Source of the DNA: Calycina herbarum
Taxonomy: Eukaryota > Ascomycota > Leotiomycetes > Helotiales > Pezizellaceae
DNA length: 64,000 nt
Direction: 5' to 3'
Assembly: GCA_001414485.1 (NCBI GenBank)
Contig: LLEY01000001.1
Coordinates: 868,001-932,000, forward strand
Shown here: positions 25,611 through 34,112 of the stretch, piece by piece
How the letters are laid out: each line of letters starts with the position of its first letter
How positions within the stretch are numbered: position 1 is the first letter of the stretch
Translations under genes and position numbers: made by a program
The notes under the pieces: model-generated
Told to the model about the DNA's origin: nothing
Databases searched by the model: none
What the model saw: the letters and a program-made list of their open reading frames with translations, nothing else

Positions 25611-28496
25611 TCAAATCAACACCAACCAACCCTCATACAGCTGCCCATTAGCAACCCCAGAAACTGCTTCATTATCCATCCACCCACTCACGAAAGCCTC
25701 ACCAACGAACAATCTAGTTTGACGTGTCAATCCAAAGTTCTGGGGTGATCGTGCTCTCGGAGTTGTACTGTTGGAAAAGGCTTCTCTCGACTCGTCTCTG
25801 CTCTTCCTACCCATGATCCCGCCAAACTTTCCGCTATCCCCACTTACACGTCTCCCTACTGATCCGTAGATGCTTCCTTTCTTTGGACTGTCAACGTAAA
25901 CGTCATCGCTGAAGCCAATTGTAGTTTCTCCGCTGATTGGTCTCGATCTTGTTCCACCCTTCTTTGGACTACCGCTCTCCGCCACCAAGGTATCGTTGGT
26001 ATCCCTGCTCCCCAGTCGCCCCATTCTGAAGATTCCACCTTTCTTGGGACTGCCACTCAAGGTATCACCAGTATCTCTACCTCGTTGTCTCGTACCAATT
26101 GTCATAAAGCCACCTTTCTTTGGACTTCCACCTTCACTGGGTTCTCTACTTCGCCCCATCCCGAAAATACCACCCTTTTTTGGGCTGCCAGCTTTGTGGC
26201 CTTTTTCTGGCACAACATTCAACGTACCCTTCATGTGCTGAATCTCCGCATCGACAGCCTCGTCCCCATGTCTAACGACATACAAACATCTTCCACCATA
26301 CAATACCCAAATCTCATCGCCGACTCTGATTTTCGGACTACCAACACCAATTCTTCCATCCTTTGTAACGAAAAAGGTGCGATTCAAATTGACCTCATTA
26401 CCAAAACGAGCAATGACACTGTCGTCCGTCAAACTCTTCTCTCGCTTCAAGGTAGGATGCTCATCATCCCACTCGAGCCACATCTTGAACTCCTCCTCAA
26501 AAGTCTTCTTGCTACTACTGTCCGAGTCACCTGTTGCAGATCTCTTTGGTTGGTGAGCGAGATACTCAGCAGAAGACATAGAACCAGCTGGTGTACCGAG
26601 CCATTCCTGCATTACCAATCCTTCGGTTCCCGCGACTTTTCGAAGTGTCTCCATACTAGAGGTCGAGTCCTTGGGCGAGAGTTGAGTTAGAGATCCTGCA
26701 GTGATTACTTCTGCGAAATCTGCTTCAAGCGTTCCAGGTCCGTGATACTGTTTTGTTCGCTTCCTAAGGTCAAATGCAAAGTGTTCTTGAACTTGCTTTA
26801 ACAATTTCTTGACACAACCCTTAGAATTTCGTTGGATGATAGAATAAGGTTGTAAGACATGATCAAAAATTGAGTCCACAACACCAATCTTAACACCTTT
26901 CACCTCTAGAATCCTATTTCCAAAATCGTTTTTCGGCGGTAAATAGCCAACGTGCAAGTCCCCGGCGGGTCGCCAAAGAAATTTCGGGTCCATAGCCCAG
27001 ATACCCGGTGGATGACGATACGACTCATCAACCAAATCCCATCGCGGTACCCAGCTAGGGAAAATTTTGGCATAGACTTCCTTCTCCTTGTCCCCCAAGA
27101 GTCCATGTCTCTCTGGTGGTCTCAAAATATCCAATACTCCCTCTCCATATTTCTGTCCGCCGACCGGTTCCTCTCCAAGTGGATGGTAAGTCCGCTCTCT
27201 TGCCAACCCAACAAAATGCCTAACAACATTTCCGTAAACCTCCCAAACTTCCTTGCTGTAATCCGGTCTTAACAAAGATCTCGTGTCAAAATCACGATCC
27301 TGTTCTACAGATGGTAAACCAATGACCGCATAAATTTTATCCCGTGGGTTGGTGGCCTGGAACATACTTGTTGCTTCGATTTGAGGGAGGAGATGGTTTT
27401 TGAATCGCATGTTGTAGATTCTGATGACGTGATCGACGCGTTCTGCTTCAGGTGGTGCGAGATTGTAGTGATTCTTTCGGACGTAAAGGGCGCAGAGGAA
27501 GAGGTCGAAGGAGGGGAGCATATTTTGACCCACTAAAATTTTGATATCCTTCGCTTGGGCGAATTCTTGAATGATCCATACACGGGTGAACCACGTGGAC
27601 ATCAATATGGTTTGAATGAATTGCCAATTGGTAGAGTTCTCCATCCATTTTCGAAATTCAAAAGTGGTCTTATTGTCAGGTTGCTTTAAGATGGCTGAAA
27701 TTTGGTGTAGAGATGGAGTCGGAGTTTGGGATCCATTGCGAAGGAATTTAGCGAGGGCGGAAATTTGCTCGCCTGCTGCGGCGAAGAGTTTGTCGTTGTT
27801 TTCTACTTCTCCAAGCCAAATCAGGACGCATGTTGCTTTTGAGTAGATTTCTTTCATCTTCATGACTTGAGCCGAGCGTTCCGTGTCGTTGTCTTGATTG
27901 ATACATACTGCATCGACCCATAGTGTTCGTGCTCCACCTTTTGCAGGTCGACGGATTTGGAGGAGAAGCTAGGGCTAGGTTTGGCCTGATGTGGATGGGG
28001 ATTCCACTTGGGAAGACCATACTCTTATTGCAGGTGATTCGTACCAAAGGCTCTCTCTTTCCCCAGACGTAGGAGAGTGCTTCGAAAGGAGGCGGATGAG
28101 TCAGGCTGACGACTGTGGACGATCTCAGAGTCAGCATTGCCATTTCTAGAAGTATGTCTGAGGAAACTAGGATGAAAGAAGGTTGTGTGAGGAGGAAATG
28201 AGATGCCTGAGGAGGAAATAGTGTCTTAATCTTCCTAGAACAACCTGAAAGGGGGAAAAATAACTCGGAGAACACCTACCTTCGGTATGAAGGACAATTG
28301 GCGCATCCCGTTTATCTGCAGGCTCCAATTCGACTAGTCGAATGCAGTTTGGTGGTAATGCATGGTAGAGTCGCTTAGCTTGAGCCACATTCCAGCTTGC
28401 GATTCGAGGTGCCGGCTCTGAAGATGGAGATGGTGGATTTGGGTGTGTAAATTCAAAGCCATTGCGGAAACGATGAATGAGTTCCTTGAGCTCCAT
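25611..28496 (-). pseudogene. HET-domain (heterokaryon incompatibility) gene with a frameshift
   Basis: Exon 1 is 28496-28280; exon 2 runs 28112-25611 after a 167-base intron. The HET domain is clear: FEALSYVWG, LWVDAVCINQ and TWFTRVWIIQEFA, in order. Between the first two blocks, at about 27960-27980, the frame shifts by one base, and the downstream frame carries a TAG just upstream. I found no GT/AG pair that mends it, so the gene is either a recent pseudogene or holds a sequencing error. The remaining 750 codons are open and include the usual late blocks GDEIWVLYGG and FVGEAFVSGWMD. Between these two sits an insertion with five SPKK-centred repeats. HET proteins trigger cell death after fusion of incompatible hyphae and are numerous and fast-evolving in moulds. 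Confidence 0.88.
28113..28279 (-). mobile_element. introner-like element forming HET intron 1
   Basis: A 167-base intron (GTAGGT donor, TCCACAG acceptor, GCTGAC branch-like site) that is homologous over its whole length to the intron at 43160-43324 in an unrelated gene. Shared blocks include TTCTCC.AGTTATTTTT, AGGTTGTT.TAGGA, TTTCCTCCTCAG and ACTTCTAGAAA, and the 3' part AAT.CT.AC.CTGAGA. In this gene the exon-1 frame hits a stop inside it, so it must be spliced for the HET domain to be made. Confidence 0.75.
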
Positions 28497-29459
28497 GACT
28501 CAAAGGCGTAGAGCCAAAGAGGAGGAATTGCGGAAATCGATGCTGTGTGTTGTGGAAGGAAGTTGGAGAAAGCAAGTTACACTTCGTTGCATCTCAAGAT
28601 GTAAAATACTCATCTACGGTGATTCAGAGCAGCAATAGTTGCAAATCACCAAGGAGTCCGTGAATGGGAATTCGTCCGCGTCCCAAAATGTATATATGGT
28701 TCAGGCAATGAGAGTGGAGAGAAACAGTGCGAATCACGAACTCTCTGCGAACACATGGTGAATTTGTCCTCCAAAGGGGAATAGTAAAGGAACTGTCTTA
28801 CCAAACACATATACTTCCCACGCTATATCGTTAAACGGATCTCGGGAATGAAGTAATCGACTTCCGCCCACCTGAATGGGAAACCCTCTCGACCAAGAGC
28901 TTGAAAGATAATTTTATTCTCGAAGAGATGGCTATAAGAGAAGTGGACACCGCTTCATAAACACTTTTTTTAGTGAGAAATAATGTTACCCAATAGTTTA
29001 GTTTTAAGATAAATATTAACCGAAGAGGATTTAGAAGACTTAGTAACTCTAAATACACTCGAATAATACAACTAGTGTAACTAGAGTAATAAGAGACGAG
29101 TATAAGAGCTCTTACTATATTTTAGTCTTTTACTTCAACTATATCTATTAAATGATATTAGGCTAGAGTATCTAGAAAAAGCAAATTAAGAGTATAAATA
29201 GTAAAAACATCTCTTATCTTATAGACTAACCTTGTTTTTATAGATATAATAAAGATAGAAGAGAAAGAAGAAAAAGAGTCTATAGAGTTAATAGCTTTCT
29301 AAGTCTTATTAGACTCTAGAGTATTAAGCTCTTCTTATATAGACTTAATCTAATAGCTTCTTTATAGGTTTTAGATTCTAAAATAAAACTTATAAGCTTC
29401 TTAATAGTAACTTTATTTAAAGTTATAAACTTATTATCTTCTTTATTATTCTTTATAAG
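28497..29459. other. HET promoter side, then AT-rich decayed DNA
   Basis: 28497-28830 is ordinary DNA upstream of the HET start. From about 28900 the sequence turns AT-rich with no frame of substance. This island continues, broken by two LTR elements, to about 31960. Confidence 0.5.
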
Positions 29460-29464
29460 GTTTT

Positions 29465-29775
29465 TGTAACGGCACGAAACGGATACTACTACAAAAGAGG
29501 CATATGGAAGTGCGTTCGATAGAATGACATATCCGAATACTAGGCTCTGATACGAAGGAAAAGACCAAATTGGTCTTTCCTCAAGAGAGAGTAAGGGCAT
29601 CTATATATAAGAGGGCCGGACAATAATAAAAGTCCGTACCGATCCGGCTCTGACAATTCCGAAACCAAACCTGTACCGTAATCCTGTTCCGTAACCATCT
29701 GTGCCGTACTATACTCGGCACGTATTCTTGGCTGTTCCGATGGCTCGGCAATTCCATCAATAGCTGGCCATCACA
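29465..29775. mobile_element. solo LTR, 311 bases, with 5-base target duplication
   Basis: Begins TGTAACGGCACGAAACGG and ends ...GGCCATCACA, thus TG...CA, flanked on both sides by GTTTT (29460-29464 and 29776-29780). It has a TATATATAAGAG promoter-like word near 29612 and normal base composition, in contrast to the AT-rich DNA around it. No second copy or internal region is seen, so it is probably left after recombination between two LTRs. The TG...CA ends and 5-base duplication fit copia or gypsy elements. Confidence 0.8.
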
Positions 29776-30149
29776 GTTTTTACTCTCTAATTTAGAGACT
29801 AAAAGAGTAGAAACAGTGTATTTATAGAAAAAAGCTATATTAGCGTTCTTATTATAACTTCTTTTATAATTATAACTAATAGACTTTTGAAGTCTTAGAG
29901 TAATAGTATAGACTTAGCTCTAATCTCTAAAGAATAGCTAAAACTATTTACTAAATCTAAATCTTTATAAAAGTTTACTTTTTAGAAGCTTTTTTAATAG
30001 TTTTAAACTTTCTTTTAATAGACGTTTTAGTACTAGATTTAGTATTAGCTTTATATTATTCTAAAGAAGATATATTAAGTAAAAAGAAGAATAAAAGAAT
30101 ATAAAAGTAGTAGTAGAAGTAATAGAAGTAATAAGAGTAAATAAGAAAG

Positions 30150-30299
30150 TGTCGTTTCAGGTGAATACTACTTTGTAGTCATTTCACGTGACCTGGAAAG
30201 GGCTATATAAGAAGGACCTACGTAGCTACTTTGACAAGACAAGACAAGAATAATACACTGCATTTAGCACCACAAATATGACGTAAAGTCATACCAACA
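30150..30299. repeat. left LTR of the miniature element
   Basis: A 150-base direct repeat with TG...CA ends, TATA box near 30204 and a CACGTG word. Directly downstream is a possible hairpin formed by TGATCTG and CAGATCA (about 30307-30337). Confidence 0.88.
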
Positions 30300-31357
30300 C
30301 TGATCAGTGATCTGACTTGCGCAACGCACACAGATCAGCAAGGTATCAGAAGCTACTTATAGGTTACTTTCCAAGGCCTTAAGTAGGTTGAAGAGTAAAG
30401 TCCTTTACGATTCCATCGGAAGGAGCAACCTTTACTACTGTAGTAGAGCCTCGACTGTTCCACGCTTTACTACTCGAGAGTACCCGAAACCGCGTTCTTC
30501 TTTATTTAGAAGTTCCCGGCTCTGCGTTCTTTCTAGAGAGTCCCTAAGATTACGTTCTTCTTTCTTTAGAAGTCCCTAGTTTTACGTTCTTTCTTTGAGA
30601 GTCCCCGATTCTACGTCTTTCCAAACACCTAGTCTCGCGTTCTTTCTACCTACTCCTCGAATCACCCCCTCTTCTCAAGTCGAACCGACACCCTTCGACA
30701 TAATACGCAAAGTCTCGACCTTTTCATTAAGCCCTTCGAGAGACCTGTACAACACCCTCGATTCACTTCAAAAGTCGAACCGACACCCTTCGACACCACC
30801 TCAAAGCAAGAAGTCAAGACACCCCGATTCACTTCTCAAAAGTCGAACCGACACTTTTCAACACCTTACAACAAGACGTCAAAGACACCCCCGATTCACT
30901 CTAGAAAAGAGCCTCGTACCTCGCATTCCACAGATTCGTATTCCACAGACTCTTACAGCATACACAACGATTAGCCTTCTTCGCCTCTTCAAAGAACACT
31001 CCCAGAAGTCAATTCTTCAAACACAAAGAACGCTCAGAAGTCTATAAACGAACGCTACTCGCAAAAGCCCAGAAAGCCCAGGAACATTCTTACGTATTCC
31101 CTTCCGATTCACTACAAACGCTACTTACAAAGCTCCGAATAAATCATCTCGAATTACTTCGTATTTTACGAACTGTACGAACTGTACGAACTCTTAAGCG
31201 AAGGATGAATAGAGCGCTGTGATTGGTTAGACAGGATGAATAGAGCTATGTGATTAGCTAGGAAGGAAGGAAGGAAGGAAGGAAGGAAGGAAGGAAGAGA
31301 GAATGGATAGGTGGATGTATACCTCCTTCTTTAGCCACTTTTAAGAAGTTCTGCCAG

Positions 31358-31507
31358 TGTCGTTTCAGGTGAATACTACTTTGTAGTCATTTCACGTGAC
31401 CTGGAAAGGGCTATATAAGAGGGACCTACGTAGCTACTTTGACAAGACAAGACAAGAATAATACACTGCATTTAGCACCACAAATATGACGTAAAGTCAT
31501 ACCAACA
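31358..31507. repeat. right LTR of the miniature element
   Basis: Identical to the left LTR except for one A/G change in the base after the TATA box region, which implies a recent insertion. Confidence 0.88.
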
Positions 31508-31512
31508 GAAAG

Positions 31513-32898
31513 AATTAGCTTATATATTTTAAAACTTATACTAAAATTATTATTTTTTTAAATAAAACTAAAATAGTTAATAAATCATTATTAAATTTCT
31601 GTAATAGTATCTATTTTAATAAAATTTAAAAAATAGAATAATAATTTAATTATTTAGTTATATTAAAGCTAGAAAGATAAGATTAAAACTATATTATACT
31701 AAATAATATAATATATATAAAGAGTTAAAAGAATATAAAGTTCTTTATTTACTTATATAAGCTCTTTTTAATAGATATTATAATAAGTCTAGTAGAATCT
31801 AATCTCTAAAAGCGTTATTTAAGATCTTATTTCTATTTAAATTAAAATAGCTTTAATCTCTTATCCTTTTCATTAACTATTATCCGCTTATTAATCTTTA
31901 TTAACTATTCTTCGTTATTATACTTCTTTTATCTAACTACTTTATCGCCTCTTCGTACCGTCCTTTGTACCGCTTGTCAATCGATTGAGTAACAATTCTA
32001 TTGCAAATATATTATTAGTGCGTTGCGATTTACGATGTACTGCAAATAGGTTGATATTGTATTGCGATGTGTTATGCTGAGCTATGAAGATCGTGGGGAC
32101 ATCCCGTCCACCAAAAGTCCATCAAACCTTCAGCTTGTCGCGGATCTTGAATCGCTTCTCCTTATACTGCCAAAGACTGTGGATTCTCCTTTGTGAGTCG
32201 AACTCTTTGCACTGGAAGCGCGGTTCAGAGAGAAGTCTGGAGATGGATTGGGTTGAGCTGTTGGTTGGGTTTGTTCGTCTCCATAAGAGAAACTCCGCTG
32301 TGATGGAGGATGGCATACGTCAATGTTCCTTATTGTATATTGATTGTATTCGACGCGGCCACGGGTTTCTTGTGCATTTGAATTGGACATTCTCGAAGAT
32401 ATCGTCATCTTTGATGTCGGATTTGAAGCACGCCACAGTCGCGTTTGAGAGCGCGGCTAAAGTGTTTTCCGTGTCTCAAGCTCGCAATCAAGAACGTCTG
32501 GAAAGTCCATGTCTTCATGCCTGCTTCTTCCCTTTTCATCAACCCTCCGCCCTTATTCTTCTGCCCTAACATACTCAGTAGTCCCTTCCAAGTGGAAGCT
32601 CCCCTTCTGCCTGCTGTTGAACACCCATCCATCCACGTCTCATCCGCCCAGCCCACCGACTTGTCCCCGCAGTGTCATGCTCAATGTTATGCTCTTGCTA
32701 GCAGACGGTAATTCTTTGGCACATCCTTGTCCCCCGTCGCAGAAGTATGAGGCGTATGTCGGTATGTGCATAGAGATGGTGCTGGCGTCGAGCTGAGGCT
32801 ATTCACACAATGTCAGAGTTAATTGATTCAGGAGGAGAGGAGAGGGGACGACCATAGTTGAGGACCCGGATTCCTGTACTATCAACGATTTCGGCTGC
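31513..32898. other. AT-rich tail, then gene-poor DNA
   Basis: AT-rich and empty to about 31960. Beyond that, a 92-codon minus frame at 32130-32408 is rich in S, P and Q (PTAQPNPSPDFSLNR) and could be part of a protein. I cannot find its start or a joining exon, and plus frames overlap it. Confidence 0.35.
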
Positions 32899-34023
32899 TC
32901 ATAGAGAATGCAGTGCAGAATCAGGTTTTGGTTGTGTGCAACGCACCGGGTCAAGTTGCCGTCTTGACCTTTCCTGCAAGGCGAGGACTTCGTCGCAGGC
33001 TGCTGGATCCATGTGCTTGAGTAAGGCGAATACTTCGTCGCGGGCTGAACACGTTTGCTTGATCGAGGCGTTTGCTAACTCGGGTTTGTACATTGCGTGG
33101 TTTTGCAGGCCCTTGCTTCGATTTCGTCGTCGAATCTTGGAGTTTTTTACCAAATCCGGGAGGCATTTGGCCACGAAGAACTGGACATCGTGGACTGTCA
33201 AGCAATCTCTGAGAATCGACAGAAATCCGACCTTTTGGATGTTTGTCGGGAAGAGTTCAGCTCCAGGCAAGAAGATATCGTAGCGTATCGTGTCGACCTG
33301 TTCCTGGAGATGTATGCCTTTCCGGATGACGGAAGACTTTATTGCACGCTCGATTTCTGCGGAGTCGCCAGCGTCTTGAGCAATGTCGGCAACAAGCTGA
33401 TAGAAAGCATCATCGTTCATAACAGGTATGTGCTGACGGTTGTATCTGCCCTTCCACTTCTCCACAGTTTCCAAGGACACGCACGTGGTCGCGAGGAGGT
33501 CATCAAGCGAAGTGGGGGAGTGAGTTGTGTTCGGAGAGTAGGGAGCAGGGTGAGCAGACTCGGAGGGCGAAGATCCAGATTTTTTGGATATTGCAGGTTT
33601 ACAAAGCGGTGAGACTTCGACACTTTCAATCCACTCCGTGACTGTGTTCCGCAATTGCTTCTCGTCCGTGGGGGATTGCGAATCGACAACGCTGTGAGGA
33701 TTGGAGCCTAGTGAAGACAACGAGTCGTCTGAGGGCGTCCTACCTTGAAGTTCAATGGACGCGGTCCATGCGCGGTCTTCCATCTCCAGTAAGCTTCCCT
33801 TCCAGTGATTGACAACATCGTTGGATATATCTGGATATATCTCGACCCTATTGAGGTGATTGGCCGCAGACCAGAATTTCTCAATCGTGTCCTTGAGATC
33901 TGTTCTAGTTGTCATGTTCTGCTGAGACGGTAAAAGATGGTGTTTGGATAACGTCAAGCGTTGATGACCCAGTCCGCGAAATGGTCCTGGGCGGCTAACA
34001 CTAGTTTCGCTTATCGGTGGCAA
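32899..34023 (-). CDS. hypothetical protein, divergent partner of the FHA-kinase gene
   Basis: An intronless frame of 374 codons. Translation may start at 34023 or, more likely, at the ATG at 33915 (MTTRTDLKDTIEKFW), giving about 338 residues. The N-terminal ~50 residues are helical, then comes a serine/proline-rich linker (about 60-150). A mostly helical C-terminal domain contains DDAFYQLVADIAQD and CLTVHDVQFFVAKCLPDLV. A basic KIRRRNRSK run lies near the end and might be a nuclear signal. I do not recognise the family. Its start faces that of the plus-strand FHA gene over fewer than 200 bases. Confidence 0.65.
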   Translation of the reverse strand: MPPISETSVSRPGPFRGLGHQRLTLSKHHLLPSQQNMTTRTDLKDTIEKFWSAANHLNRVEIYPDISNDVVNHWKGSLLEMEDRAWTASIELQGRTPSDDSLSSLGSNPHSVVDSQSPTDEKQLRNTVTEWIESVEVSPLCKPAISKKSGSSPSESAHPAPYSPNTTHSPTSLDDLLATTCVSLETVEKWKGRYNRQHIPVMNDDAFYQLVADIAQDAGDSAEIERAIKSSVIRKGIHLQEQVDTIRYDIFLPGAELFPTNIQKVGFLSILRDCLTVHDVQFFVAKCLPDLVKNSKIRRRNRSKGLQNHAMYKPELANASIKQTCSARDEVFALLKHMDPAACDEVLALQERSRRQLDPVRCTQPKPDSALHSL

Positions 34024-34112
34024 AATCAGGCCGCCGCTCGAGCAACGCTTAAACGTGGAATAACAGCACTTCTGCCTCTAGACATTTCTCATTGATTTTC
34101 ACCCTGGAGGCC
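34024..34112. promoter_or_regulatory. compact divergent promoter region
   Basis: Only about 90 bases separate the outermost possible start of the minus gene (34023) from the FHA gene start (34113); about 200 if the inner start 33915 is used. Both genes probably share promoter elements. No clear TATA box is seen. Confidence 0.4.

Larger units (their letters stand above)
30150..31507. mobile_element. miniature LTR retroelement (TRIM-like), 1358 bases
   Basis: Two direct 150-base repeats, 30150-30299 and 31358-31507, both starting TGTCGTTTCAGG and ending CATACCAACA. They differ at a single base (AAGAAGG versus AAGAGGG). The unit is flanked by GAAAG on both sides (30145-30149 and 31508-31512), a clean 5-base target duplication. 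Each LTR carries a TATATAAG box and a hairpin around ACTACTTTGTAGT. The 1058-base interior has no integrase, reverse transcriptase or gag motif. It holds internal repeats around AGTCGAACCGACAC (near 30678, 30771 and 30840), repeated GAGAGTCCC blocks before that, a (GGAA)n run at 31261-31296, and frames of 63 and 150 codons with no known domain. It therefore depends on another element for movement. Confidence 0.88.

Noticed and set aside
27748..28275. A separate 175-codon minus frame as its own gene
   Set aside because: It is HET intron 1 plus the start of exon 2 read through, then out-of-frame sequence.
30595..31047. 150-codon frame as a real gene inside the miniature LTR element
   Set aside because: It is made of internal nucleotide repeats, with no retroelement domain; a host gene is unlikely.
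31261..31296. (GGAA)n run as the polypurine tract of the miniature LTR element
   Set aside because: It ends about 60 bases before the right LTR, whereas a polypurine tract should touch it.
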